NCBI RefSeq assembly: GCF_905220415.1
Contig: NC_059558.1
Span: forward strand, 322,501-386,500
Source of the DNA: Colias croceus
Lineage: Eukaryota; Arthropoda; Insecta; Lepidoptera; Pieridae
Reading direction: 5' to 3'
DNA: 64,000 nucleotides
Part shown: in pieces, positions 44,425 through 54,921 of the stretch
How the letters are laid out: the number at the start of each line of letters is the position of its first letter
How positions within the stretch are numbered: position 1 is the stretch's first letter
Notes under the pieces: model-generated
What the model saw: the letters and a program-made list of their open reading frames with translations, nothing else
Told to the model about the DNA's origin: nothing
Databases searched by the model: none
Program-made: the position numbers and the translations under genes

Positions 44425-44625
44425 ATTCCTAGCTTCGCTCGCGTAATCAAGGAAAATCCGCATTGTTCCTGCTCCCGTAGAATTTTCGGGCTAAAACTAT
44501 CCTATGTGTTATAAGTTAAACTCTATGTGTGTGCCAAATTTCATCAAAATCGATTCAGCAGTTTTTGAGTTAATGAGTAACAAACAAACATACAAACTTT
44601 CGCATTTATTATTTTAGTAGAATAA
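44425..44625 (-). mobile_element. Diverged Helitron-like element, first subfamily
   Basis: CCTAGCTTCGCTCGCGTAAT, AAAATCCGCATTGTTCCTGC, AAAATCGATTCAGCAGTTTT and ACTTTCGCATTTATTATTTT. Closest to the 3342 copy. Confidence 0.65.
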
Positions 44626-45038
44626 CCTTAAACTTAATTTTCTTCTTGAAAAACCTCTATCTCAAAAAAGTTTCTGTGCATTGATAATCTGGACATACCT
44701 AGTACCTACACACCCTTAATTAAAACGAATCCAATAATTAGTAATTAGTAATTACATCGCGAGCTAAAGTTCATCAAGCAATTAACGGTGTAAAACAGAG
44801 CATTCCATAGAATTGCTTTGACGCAGTCGGTTAAAAGGTAGTCATAAATTCCACGCTATTAATTAAAGCATAATCGAGTTTGCTTTAATAAAAGTTGAGT
44901 TTTTGAGAGTCGAGTCGATCGCAAAGAGAACTGTTAATCAAACTTCTATAGTCGCTATTACTGGTTTTAACTGACTTTATAATTTACGAGTTTTTTATCG
45001 TAACGTTGTTATGTAAAAATTCCAACATTTATTTTTGA
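44626..45038. other. AT-rich stretch without recognisable features
   Basis: No feature was supported. Confidence 0.4.
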
Positions 45039-45275
45039 CTAGGTTTCCGCCCGCGGCCTCGCCCGCGCAGACAAAGAAAATCCCGCATAGTTCCCGTTCT
45101 CGTGGGATTTCTGGGATTGCGTAATTTACCCGGGATAAAAAGTAGCCTATGTCCTTTCTCGGGTATCTAAATATCTCCATACCAAATTTCATGAAAATTG
45201 GTTCAGTTGTTTAGGCGTGATTGAGTAACAGACAGATAGACAGAGTTACTTTCGCATTTATAATATTAGTATGGA
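45039..45275 (-). mobile_element. Complete short Helitron-like element, first subfamily
   Basis: CTAGGTTTCCGCCCGCGGCC opens the plus strand after an A and ATAATATTAGTATGGA closes it before a T. It is an almost complete match to 12091-12430 and 48573-48786 on the opposite strand. Confidence 0.8.
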
Positions 45276-45329
45276 TTTTTATATTTCGTTTCATAGCAAA
45301 TAAATGATAAATTTTAAATAATGGAAAAA

Positions 45330-45420
45330 AATGGTCACGAGGCGGGATTTGAACCCACGTGTTTCGCCATGCCGAGGCAGCGCAGCGCTGAGCCTCTGCT
45401 CTACCCGTGATTTCGCCTAG
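45330..45420 (-). mobile_element. tRNA-derived SINE head
   Basis: On the minus strand ATCACGGGTAGAGCAGAGGC (A-box region) and GTGGGTTCAAATCCCGCC (B box) are present, the B box matching that at 24505-24668. The inserted CTCAGCGCTGCGCTGCC breaks tRNA folding, so it is not a working tRNA. Confidence 0.7.
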
Positions 45421-46774
45421 TGATTGTTTTTTTATAAAAAAAATCCTTTAATAATTTATCATAATAATAATATTATGATGTTGGTTCAGTTCAATTTGTT
45501 ACACGATAATAGGTAAGTAGGTACTTAATTCTCTACTGAATAACAATAGGCAGCACAATACAACGAAACATATCTTCCTTTGTTAATAATAAAGCAACTT
45601 ATACTGAACCTGAATAAATATATTATGGTTAATAAATAAATATATAAAGACATGCCAATAACAATTGTACAAATAATGTTTGGGTAACAAAATTAGGCGA
45701 ATGTATTACACTTATTCCATTAATATTGTTTTACATATAAAAACGCAAACCTATTCTATTCCAATCGGGTAAAAATATTACAGTTATAAGGTACATCTTA
45801 TTTCATAACAAAATTGAGAAAACTTATTTGAAGTGTATCGGAAACAAATAAACCCATTTATATAAATATTGCGTCTGGAAATACGAATAAAGCCTAGATT
45901 ACAAGCACTTGATCTAGAAACCCAATGTTTCACTTAGAGCTCATAAAGAGGGCTATGAAACAAGATATAAAAATAAATATTTTTGCAAAATATTATGCAA
46001 TTACTCACAACGGCTATTAAACAATAAACGTTACATAGTTAAATTACAAACGAGCAAGTTTGAAAAATGTCCTATAAAAACATAATAATACAAATAAAAA
46101 ATATGTCTACTTAGTATTCTTAAACATTATGTAGGTACGTCTTTTAAATAATCCATACATCATATTTATATTTACCTACGCTTTTCATACACTTCAATAA
46201 TAATATCTAAATAAGGTTCAAAACCGCTACTTTCGTGGCTCAAACAAAGCGATTTCAGAAAACTTATAATATTACAACATATTTGATATTCGTAAATTGT
46301 ATCAACCCTAATTCCAAAAATAAATTGATCTAAGAAATGTAACATATCTATTTCATTTACATATTTACGAGTTTATAATTTATTACCTACTACGCTAATA
46401 CAAAATAATATTCAATCATGAAAAATAAGATAGAATACCAAAAATATTTTAGAAATATGTCTATTTGTCTTTTCACAACAATATTAGGTACATTACAAGC
46501 AAAAACATTGTACAAGCCTATAGTGTTGTGAATTGTGATAGACTTAAGACTGATGCCTGAATAGGTTTCAAAGAACCGGTAAAAGTTACCAAGTCAAAGT
46601 AATATAATATAATTTTCACGTAACAGAATCTAAAACTTATGTAAAAGTTGTAACAAAATCAACAAAATGCAATCTGATAAAAAGTTAATCTTCGGTGGAA
46701 TATGAATCAAATGTCTCCCATTCACGTCACTCCCTCGAGAAATTACCGCACTACAGTCAGCAGGAAAGGTTCAG
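45421..46774. other. AT-rich stretch without recognisable features
   Basis: No supported feature over 1.35 kb. Confidence 0.4.
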
Positions 46775-46969
46775 TGTGCCTAGTGCGAGTTTTCATCGAG
46801 TACGAAACGTTACTATCGCGTCTGCGTCACAGCGAAATTTGTATGGGGAATCAAAGCTTCTCCATACGTCCGCTAGGGGCGCTGTTCGATTTCCCATACT
46901 AATTCGGCTGTGACGCAAACGCGATAGCTTAACGTTTCGTACTCGATGAAAACTCGCACTAGGCACACA
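46775..46969. mobile_element. MITE with long inverted ends
   Basis: GTGTGCCTAGTGCGAGTTTT (about 46774) continues for about 60 bases (CATCGAGTACGAAACGTTA, CTGCGTCACAGC) and is repeated inverted up to 46969. About 55 bp of unpaired sequence, with CGCTAGGGGCGCTG, lies between. It would fold into a strong hairpin. No coding capacity. Confidence 0.8.
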
Positions 46970-47419
46970 GAATTTACAGTTTTAACTATTTTTATAGTAA
47001 GTAAAATTATTCTATAAACAAAATCAATTGCATCCAAAAGTTTCGTTATGCCACAAGCTATGCAGATTCTTCTCTTTACGGTACGGTAGAACATAGAGAT
47101 TTCTTCTGCCATCATCAAATTATGGAAAATTAATGTAACTTAAATAATTACTATTCAATTTTTGTTCAGGCTGGTGTCGAGACAGTGTTAATTCACAAAA
47201 AAATATTAATATTTTCTATCACTATTATAACTATATAACCTACTTGGTACTTAAATTTATTTAATTCGGACGGACGGAGTACAACATAGATTGTCGTTTA
47301 GTGACATCTATATTTTTCACTATGAACTATAAAATACATGTGCTGCCATCTAGCAGTGCATATCTGCAACTTTACAATAGAAAAAACCTTGGTTTTGTAA
47401 TAGTTCGCATAATTTGCGA

Positions 47420-47650
47420 TAGATGGCGCGCTTTCTAATAAACACGGTTGGTTTTTTTGTTATTTATTCACCACTAGATGGCGCGTTTACTAATAAACAA
47501 TCTTTGCTTTTGTAATCTATTAACCACTAGATGGCGCGTTTACCAATAAACAATGTTTGCCTTTGTAATCTATTCACCACTAGATGGCTTTAATAAAACT
47601 ACTCGGTTTTATTTTAGTTAGAGAATAAGAATGATAGATGGCGCTGAAAA
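47420..47650 (+). repeat. Five-copy tandem array of TAGATGG(CGC) units, period 53-55 bp
   Basis: TAGATGG starts at 47420, 47475, 47528, 47581 and 47635. Four of the five continue as GCGC or CGC; the fourth reads TAGATGGCTT. The unit also repeats CTAATAAACA, CTTTTGTAATCTATT and CACCAC. An inverted CCATCTAG is at 47345-47352. The core resembles insect CTCF-type insulator motifs, but this is only a resemblance. Confidence 0.8.
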
Positions 47651-47775
47651 CTATTTCTTACGGTTGAGAAAAATTATAATTAAAATTATAATTGTACTCC
47701 GACTTGTACGAACACGAAAAGATTATGTGAATGATGATGAGAAATTTTAAGTAATATAAAATATACACCTACGAG

Positions 47776-47829
47776 ATTTAAAAAATGTGAAGTTCTCTAT
47801 TGAGATAGAGAACTTCACATTTTTTAAAT
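47776..47829. repeat. Perfect 25-bp hairpin with TGAG loop
   Basis: 47776-47800 (with AATGTGAAGTTCTCTAT) is perfectly complementary to 47805-47829, separated by four bases. It may be a tiny palindrome born by template switching or the core of a lost MITE. Confidence 0.9.
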
Positions 47830-48188
47830 TCGATAATAGGTATTTATTACCTATAATGTTAGTCTTGATTTATGAAAATCTTCAAGAAAATACATTTTCC
47901 TTTTCACATCACAATCATAAATAACGCCTTATAGACTAAGTTGTTCTCATTGGTATCCCCGTTAGTTGTTGCTTGCTCGTATCGTGGTAAGACTAGGGTC
48001 TTACTTACTCAGGATTATCTAATATTTCTCTAATACTGTCTTCGCTTGCTTGTATAGCCATTTTAGTAGGACGAATGTGATTCTCAAAGATTAAATGAAT
48101 CTTAATAATAGAATAGTAAACTTTTTAATGATAGAGTATCTTAATAATAGAGTAGTAAACTTTTTAATGATAAAAAGTTTATTTTTAA
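47830..48188. other. AT-rich stretch with a short local duplication
   Basis: AATAATAGAGTAGTAAACTT and its neighbour AATAATAGAATAGTAAACTT (about 48101-48160) are a direct duplication of about 37 bp. Nothing else was seen. Confidence 0.45.
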
Positions 48189-48245
48189 ACGACTCCAAAA
48201 AAAGGAGGAGGTTATCAATTCGGCCGGTATATATTTTTTTTTTAA
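48189..48245 (-). repeat. End fragment of the CGACTTCAAA repeat
   Basis: ACGACTCCAAAAAAAGGAGG and GTTATCAATTCGGCCGG are the complement of the right end of 8531-8783 and 54714-54921. Confidence 0.65.
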
Positions 48246-48572
48246 TATTAAATTTTAATGTTATATCTAGTATTTCCTTGTAACATTAGTTAAAAAACAT
48301 GCTTTACAAAAAATTTTCCATCTTTGAAATATTAGCATAAAAATATAACTTGTTTCATAGCACTTCCCAAGAAATAAGTAAGATAAATTGGCTACAAGCA
48401 TAAGCTTATTATAAACACAAACATATTTAACGAGCTCTCATTATATTCGGAAATTCCGTCCGAAAATTGTTCAAACGCCAAAGTTATTAAGAGCCAAACG
48501 GCCGCAGCTTGGCTGAATTTCTGTATATTATAACTATAATATTATGATAAAATATACTTAATTTATGATAAA

Positions 48573-48786
48573 CTAGCTTTCCACCCGCGGCATCGCCCGC
48601 GCAGTCAAAGATAAACCCGCATAGTTCCCGTTCCCGTGGGATTTCCGGGATAAAACCTATGCTATGTCCTTTCTAGGGTATCAAAATATCTCTATAGCAA
48701 ATTTCATGCTAATTGGTTCAGTAGTTAGGGCGTGATTGAGTAACAGACAGACAGAGTTACTTTCGCATTTATAATATTAGTATGGA
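48573..48786 (-). mobile_element. Complete short Helitron-like element, first subfamily
   Basis: CTAGCTTTCCACCCGCGGCA opens after an A and ATAATATTAGTATGGA closes before a T. It shares ATTTCATGCTAATTGGTTCA and TGATTGAGTAACAGACAGAC with the 45039 copy. Confidence 0.8.
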
Positions 48787-49134
48787 TTAGAATTTAAATT
48801 ATCGATTTATTAGATTAGAAGATAAAATAATATGGAAAAAGAAAAATTGTAAAAATCCATTTAGATTATCTCTATATTTAAATAAAACCAATATTTGTAA
48901 CAGTGTATTATATACGTATTTTTATTGAATTTATATTTTTGGTTTTATGGCATTCATCGTGATCGATTTTTTTCTATTCTTTATTCAAAGAAAAAATTAT
49001 GAATTTAACAAAAAATAAATAAACTAATTTAAAATACGATTAATTGTTGAAACAATTTTTCGTAGGCCAACTACAGAAAATATTACATATTATAAAATCG
49101 GCTGAATAGTTAGGTACGTTTGGGTGGATTGTTA
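48787..49134. other. AT-rich stretch with a SINE body fragment
   Basis: About 48925-48995 (GGTTTTATGGCATTCATCGT, GATCGATTTTTTTCTATTC) matches the body of the SINE at 24505-24668. No head is present. Confidence 0.45.
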
Positions 49135-49143
49135 AACTTACCT

Positions 49144-52100
49144 TTTGATATATATAATATAATAATATAATAAAAACATTTATTGACAACAAAACACACC
49201 ACACAGATACAAAAAAAAAAAAAACAAACATAATTAAAAAAAGAAAACAAAAAAAACCAATAGAACTTAAAAACTAATAAAACTTACAAATAAAATAATA
49301 TAAAAAACTAAACTTTATAACTAAACTTAAAAAAATATAACTAAAAACAACAACAAAGAACTGCGTGGTAATGTCTTTCATCAAAAGGGACTACTCAGTT
49401 AAAAACTGTAGTGCCCCATAGGAACACTAACAGCACTGATTTTCAGGAGCCCCTATCGGTTGCGACGGTTGGAGTTACAGCTTTTTTTTTTTTTTAAATA
49501 GATAATATAATATATAACATATATGATGAAATAGTGATAAGTGTGAGATATATATTTATAAGATATTTGTACTAACTACTTATATAATATAAGAATATGA
49601 GTATGTGTTATAAAAATATATGTATAGAAAAATAATAAATTAAGAATAATAAATAACTACAATAAGAAGTATGATATAATATACGTAGATAATAGATATA
49701 CCTATACAGATACAGCGGGACACATCAACGGCACTAAGGCTGGTACAGCGTATTTAATAAATGTTTTTTATATTTAAATCGAAAGTTTGTAATACTTTTT
49801 ACTTCAGACAGGGGTGGTGGAAGGTTGTTCCAGCACTTAGTGGCGCTGTATGTGAAACCGCCTCTAAATGATGCAGTGTGGTGCATGGGTATTGATAGCT
49901 TTATGCTGGCAAATCTGGTTTTGTATTTTAGGTCGCTTCGTTGACCTAACCAAGCTAATTTTTTATATAGATATAATGGTATTTTTTTGTGCATTAAACC
50001 AAATAATAAAGTAGCAAAATGTAATTGCCTACGTCCATCCATATTTAAAATATTGGCGTCTTTAAGATAGGGACTGATGTGGCTTCTAGGTGGAACGTTC
50101 CAGCAATATCGTGCGCAGGCATTCTGGACGCGTTGTATTGCTGTTCTAGTACGGCTAAGCAGTCTAGGGCCATATACAGTATCCGAAAAGTTAAATTTCG
50201 ACAATACAAGGGAATCACATAGACTGATACGTAAATTTAAATTTATATATTTTCTTATTTTATACAAAATTTTTAACCTATAAAAAGAATTAGAAATAGT
50301 ATTATTTATATGTTTTTCGAATCTCAAATTCTCGTCAAATAATAAGCCTAAATTCCTTGCCTCGTGTACACGCTCGATTAAATTATTATCAACTACTATT
50401 TTGGGATCAAATTGCTCAATCGCTTTTACCATCTTAGGGCTTCCCAGAAGCATAAATTTGGTTTTCGATAAATTTAAAAATAAAGAATTACCTACGGACC
50501 ATGTAAATACACTATTTAAATCCGAATTAATTTGGTTTATGGCATTTTGTGTCTCATTAGGATAGCAAGATATGTACAGTTGCATATCGTCAGCATACAT
50601 TTGGTAATTGCAATGTTTTATGCGTGACACTACATCGGCACTGTACAGGATAAATAATAGAGGTCCCAATATTGATCCCTGGGGAACACCCCTCGATATA
50701 CTTTTGCAGTCAGAAAAGCGTTTACTGCCATCTTCCGTTGCAACTGAAACCTTTTGAGTTCTACCACTGAGGTAACTGTTAAACCATTTCACAGCATTTG
50801 TACTTAAACCATAGTATGCTAGTTTTGACAGCAATAAATCGGTATTTATAGTATCAAATGCGCGAGTGTAATCGAGAAGCAAAAGAACCGTAGCCATTCC
50901 TCTATCTTGTGCTCCCAAAATGTCATCAACAACGTCCATCAATGCAGTTGAAGTGCTTCTGTGTTTTCGGAAACCAGATTGTCGGTCAGGAAGGATGTTA
51001 TTTGACTCCAAGAACTCCATGAGCTGGTTGTGCACAATTTTTTCTAGGATTTTGGACATGCAGGGAAGTATACTGATGGGGCGTAGATCTTTGAAATCAT
51101 CCGGGTTTTCTTTCTTTGGGATAGGGCATACTATGGCATGGCGCCATAGATCAGGAAAGATGTGTGTACGGATCGATGTATTTACGATGTGTGTTAGTAT
51201 GGGCAATGTTTTTGAAATTGTAAGGAGAAGCATGTCAAGGGAGATGCCGTCAATACCAACCGCCTGGGATTTTAATTCGTTAATCGCCTTCAGTACCGTT
51301 GTCTCATTGACAGTCCGCAGTTCAAAAATGCTATCACTGTAACGGTGAAACTCGTAGAATGAAAGAGTAGATAAAGATAATTGATTAATCCCGGGAATAT
51401 TAAGGAAGTGCGCGTTTATCTTATCAGGATCGCTTAAATGAGGTGATAGTAAGCCATCTTTTCTTGACGTCAGCTGAACTTGACTTTTAATGCTCTTCCA
51501 CATCTCTCGAGGTCTTTTAATATTGGAATTTATAAAGGTATTAAAGTACGCGCGCTTTTCGGACTCTAGAGCAGTTTCAACGTATTTTTTTAACTCTTTA
51601 TAGTACTTCTTATGTGAATCAAGTTTAGTCTTGCGAGCTCTTATATGCGCTTCGTTGCGGCGTTTCATAATTAGCTTCATGTTATACGTTATCCACGGGT
51701 ATTGTCTATCTTTGATAATTTGCGTTTTCATAGGTGCGTAAAAGTCGAATAAATTTATTATATAATGTGTTAAAGTGGTCACCATGTCATTAACGTCACT
51801 CATACCTATTATATTGCCCCAGTTAATATTGTTTAAAGAATTTTTAAAAGCATCTGTATCTATATCTTTTAGCGGTCTACACATAAATTTCCGCAGTTTA
51901 GGCTTATCTTTCTTAATATTTAGAACACAAGATATAAAAGCATGGCTGCTGAGAGTAACTATATAATCCACTTTTATTTGCGAGATAGAAGTATTTGCAC
52001 AAATAACATCGATGAGAGTTTCGGAGTTAGAAGTGAAGTGAGTAGGCTCAGCTACGAGTTGCTTTAAACTATGCACACTTAGAAAGTTGTTAAATTTATT

Positions 52101-52275
52101 AGAATTGGGATGATTCCTATTTAGCAAATTAATATTAAAGTCCCCCAATAAAACAATATGATCACTCCATAAAAGAGAGCCCAACGAGTCAGCCAAAGCA
52201 CCAAAGAATATATCAGTATCCATCCAGGGAGGGCGATATGCCGTTCCGATTACTATATATCTATATATCTATATC
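49144..52275 (-). mobile_element. Second LINE (Jockey/CR1-like), 5'-truncated
   Basis: AACTTACCT occurs at 49135-49143 and 52276-52284, a probable target duplication. Between them, on the minus strand, are the endonuclease (partial) and reverse transcriptase frame and a 3' UTR of about 590 bp with AATAAATG near 49174 and an A/T-rich tail. The 5' part, including ORF1 and the first part of the endonuclease, is missing. The sequence differs clearly from the LINE at 27878, so this is a separate family. Confidence 0.88.
49734..52253 (-). CDS. LINE endonuclease-reverse transcriptase, 5'-truncated
   Basis: The frame is open from the truncation point near 52253; the first methionine in it (52223) gives 829 residues. 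The kept endonuclease part has AYRPPW just before that methionine and LLGDFNINL (residues 25-33); catalytic residues of the earlier part are lost. The reverse transcriptase has CPIPKK, LRPISILPCMSKILEK, QSGFRKHRST, LDYTRAFDT, VPQGSILGPLLF and the YADD box (543-546). The C-terminal region includes CWNVPPR and KCWNNLPPPL, typical of Jockey/CR1-group elements. RT residues look intact, but without the nuclease and promoter this copy should not retrotranspose on its own. Confidence 0.9.
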   Translation of the reverse strand, partial: VIGTAYRPPWMDTDIFFGALADSLGSLLWSDHIVLLGDFNINLLNRNHPNSNKFNNFLSVHSLKQLVAEPTHFTSNSETLIDVICANTSISQIKVDYIVTLSSHAFISCVLNIKKDKPKLRKFMCRPLKDIDTDAFKNSLNNINWGNIIGMSDVNDMVTTLTHYIINLFDFYAPMKTQIIKDRQYPWITYNMKLIMKRRNEAHIRARKTKLDSHKKYYKELKKYVETALESEKRAYFNTFINSNIKRPREMWKSIKSQVQLTSRKDGLLSPHLSDPDKINAHFLNIPGINQLSLSTLSFYEFHRYSDSIFELRTVNETTVLKAINELKSQAVGIDGISLDMLLLTISKTLPILTHIVNTSIRTHIFPDLWRHAIVCPIPKKENPDDFKDLRPISILPCMSKILEKIVHNQLMEFLESNNILPDRQSGFRKHRSTSTALMDVVDDILGAQDRGMATVLLLLDYTRAFDTINTDLLLSKLAYYGLSTNAVKWFNSYLSGRTQKVSVATEDGSKRFSDCKSISRGVPQGSILGPLLFILYSADVVSRIKHCNYQMYADDMQLYISCYPNETQNAINQINSDLNSVFTWSVGNSLFLNLSKTKFMLLGSPKMVKAIEQFDPKIVVDNNLIERVHEARNLGLLFDENLRFEKHINNTISNSFYRLKILYKIRKYINLNLRISLCDSLVLSKFNFSDTVYGPRLLSRTRTAIQRVQNACARYCWNVPPRSHISPYLKDANILNMDGRRQLHFATLLFGLMHKKIPLYLYKKLAWLGQRSDLKYKTRFASIKLSIPMHHTASFRGGFTYSATKCWNNLPPPLSEVKSITNFRFKYKKHLLNTLYQP

Positions 52276-52290
52276 AACTTACCTAATATT

Positions 52291-52555
52291 TAGGGCCGGT
52301 TTTTCAATCCTCAAATACGGACAATTAGAATATATTTTTGAAATGGTAGTTTAATGCGTTATTCGATGAATAAGTTTTAACCAACGATTGAAAAATCGGC
52401 CCTAAGGGCTGATCCTTGGATAAAATTTATCCGTCCAATAAAGTATTACTCGAACATTTTAATATGTCACATGTAAACTATCATATACGGACCATTAGAA
52501 TACATTTTTGAAATGGTAGTTTAATACGTTATTCGATGAATAAGTTTTATATAAG
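52291..52555. mobile_element. Two joined, partial copies of the inverted-end MITE
   Basis: 52291-52404 begins TAGGGCCGGTTTTTCAATCC and ends with the complement AAAAATCGGCCCTA. A second partial copy, 52405-52555, begins AGGGCTGATCCTTGGATAAA and ends GATGAATAAGTTTTATA without its outer border. Both share AATACATTTTTGAAATGG or a variant with the copies at 16.8 and 37.6 kb. Confidence 0.7.
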
Positions 52556-52932
52556 GATTATTACAATACAAGAGAACTAATTCTAAGTTTAGTTTCATAG
52601 TTCTTTTATTTTGAAATTGTTTTGAAATCATTACGTACATCGTAAATATATGAAAATATGTCTGTTGCGCTTCTCCGGATTATCGATTATGCCAACCTTA
52701 TTGGCATGGAGATTTTTGTAGCCACGAGATTTAACAAGGAGTTTTTATATCGACCCCTAAGGAAGTGAAATTGAATCAAAATTCAGGGACTCTAGTATAT
52801 AAAGTTTTAACAGTGTCTGAGCTTTTGTGCGTATTAATACAGTGGAAATAAATCATTATTGTATTATATTTAAATCGGCCAAATGTGTGTGTCACTGGTA
52901 TAATAAATACAATCCACGCAAAGAGGTAATCT
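52556..52932. other. AT-rich stretch without recognisable features
   Basis: No feature was supported. Confidence 0.4.
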
Positions 52933-53116
52933 ATACTAATATTAAAAAGCTGAAGAGTTTGTTGTTTATCTCGGGAACTACTGGTCCGATTTGAAAAATT
53001 CTTTCGGTGTTAGATAGCCATTTAGCCATTTATCGAGGAAGGCTATAGGCTATATATCATCACGCTACGACCAACAGGAGTTGAGCCACGGGGGTGAAAC
53101 CGCACGGAGCAGCTAG
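52933..53116 (+). mobile_element. Short Helitron-like element, second subfamily
   Basis: It starts TCTATACTAATATTAAAAAG, carries GGAACTACTGGTCCGATTTG and CATCACGCTACGACCAACAG, and ends GTGAAACCGCACGGAGCAG-CTAG before a T. Same subfamily as 13530-13728. Confidence 0.75.
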
Positions 53117-53213
53117 TATAAGATATACCTACTCTGGGAAAACAAGCATTTCTTTCTTCATGCTTTATATATTAAAGCATAGTGTTTCTAGATACCTATC
53201 GGTAGACATTTTA

Positions 53214-53325
53214 GATAAAAATAAATAAAATAAAAATAACTTTATTTCACAACCATATAATTACAAAATATACAAAACGATGGTCCCGTACTAGACTAGA
53301 GTCTGTGTTACGGGTAAATGATGAA
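53214..53325 (-). repeat. LINE 3' end fragment
   Basis: On the minus strand GTACGGGACCATCGTTTTG leads to GTGAAATAAAGTTATTTTTA and a (TTTTA)n tail, a LINE 3' UTR with a polyadenylation-like AATAAA. No coding sequence remains. Confidence 0.5.
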
Positions 53326-54713
53326 ATTTCACCTACCCGAGTGAAGTCGGGTAAGCAGCTAGTGATAAATACAACCTAACCCATATCATTCAAATAGTAC
53401 ATTAATAACCTAACTTTTAAATGTTTTATCAACAACTATAAACAGCATCTACTGATTAAAAATACCCTATCGATTAGTCGGTTAAATAACTATGACATTT
53501 ACATTTTATTTGATAACTAGCTTTCCTCCCGTGGCGTTGCTTACATAATAAATATGGAAATACATTATATTAGATGTACAGTGTACACCCCCCATCACTT
53601 GTATCGATAATAAATGAATTTAGAATGAAGAACATCGGTATAAAAATATATATAGGTATATTATATAAAATAGAGTTACTCTACATTAGTAAAATATGCT
53701 TCTTTTAGACTTTATTTAGGTTTTATACTAATTATAAGACCTAAATAAAGCATAAGTTATTAATAATCATGCTTTAAATCTATTTCAGAACTATTCAGCC
53801 ATTTACATTCAAACAAATGAATAGACTATAAATTTGAATATGTTAGACTTAAAACTACTAGTTACAAAGGTTAGCAAACTTAAATAGATTATCATACACA
53901 AACACAACACTTCTTAATAGATATATGTCAGAATAAACATCCAATTTAGAACTCCAGTACAATCAGAAAGCTTTAAATCAACATAATTCCAATCAATTAT
54001 AATCCAGCCGTTTCAGGTCACCCACATGACATGAAAATAATTCGCTCCATTATATATTAGAATATAAGACTCCAATGTTTTATTACAAGGGGGTGCAAAC
54101 CACCCCAGTCGGCAGTCTGTCGCCGGCCTCGCACGGGTTCACACGTGCCCCGCTCTCTGATATAATACGAAAATATATATAAAATTATTAGTGATGTTGT
54201 TTGTGTAATTTGTTATGTATATTTAGTTGCCAATCTATTTAAGGTAATATAAGGTTTCTAAGACTTTTAGCTCATTATGTTGTGGGATTTTTTTATTTAG
54301 ATATCGTATTTAAATGAGTATGGAGGGATAATAGATATTTATTAATAAATATATTAACTCTGTATGAAGTTAAAGATAATAGAATGAGATAACTGTATGA
54401 TTTATTTTAATAGAGGAATAATTTTAAAACTAAATCCCCAGTGTATTACAAATTTTAGATCATTCCATGATATTATGAAAAAAAAATGCTATTTTCATTG
54501 CATAGTAAAATCTCTTAAAAAATCGTTTACAATATATTAAAACAAACAACAATAAAAAAATACATATTAAGAGATATTTGTAATTTGTTTAATAAATAAT
54601 ATTATTCAATATCATATTGTTTCACCGACGCCTCTACATAGGAAAGTATTATAGAGCTCTATATGAAATAAGAGAAAAACAAGTCAATAACTGCGTTAAA
54701 AACAACCGACTTC
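53326..54713. other. AT-rich stretch with small repeat remnants
   Basis: Helitron-like border remnants are at 53335-53365 (GAAGTCGGGTAAGCAGCTAG) and 53519-53540 (CTAGCTTTCCTCCCGTGGCG). An imperfect hairpin (CTTTATTTAGGT / ACCTAAATAAAG) lies at about 53710-53755. A GC-rich patch at 54090-54165 (CAGTCTGTCGCCGGCCTCGC) is unassigned. Confidence 0.4.
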
Positions 54714-54921
54714 AAACTTGCACAGACAAAAATGCTCATAAAATAAAAACTACTGGGCATATCCGAATAAAATTTTTATGGGGCCAATTCGACACCATCC
54801 CACATCGAACAAAAAAAGAATCACGTAAATCGGTTCAGAAACCTCGGAGTAATCGGTGTACATACATAAAAAAAAACATACCGGCCGAATTGATAACCTC
54901 CTCCTTTTTTTGGAGTCGGTT
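54714..54921 (+). repeat. Lepidopteran repeat with CGACTTCAAA / GGAGTCGG inverted ends, copy 2
   Basis: Starts AACCGACTTCAAACTTGC and ends TTTGGAGTCGGTT. It matches 8531-8783 over its whole length, lacking a 24-base piece near the left end and most of the A-run. The 129-codon frame that crosses it (54617-55006) is not a gene. Confidence 0.75.

Noticed and set aside
45335..45420. tRNA gene on the minus strand
   Set aside because: An insertion disrupts the anticodon region and the sequence continues into SINE-like DNA.
50077..51966. Plus-strand frames of 63-140 codons
   Set aside because: Antisense to the second LINE's reverse transcriptase frame.
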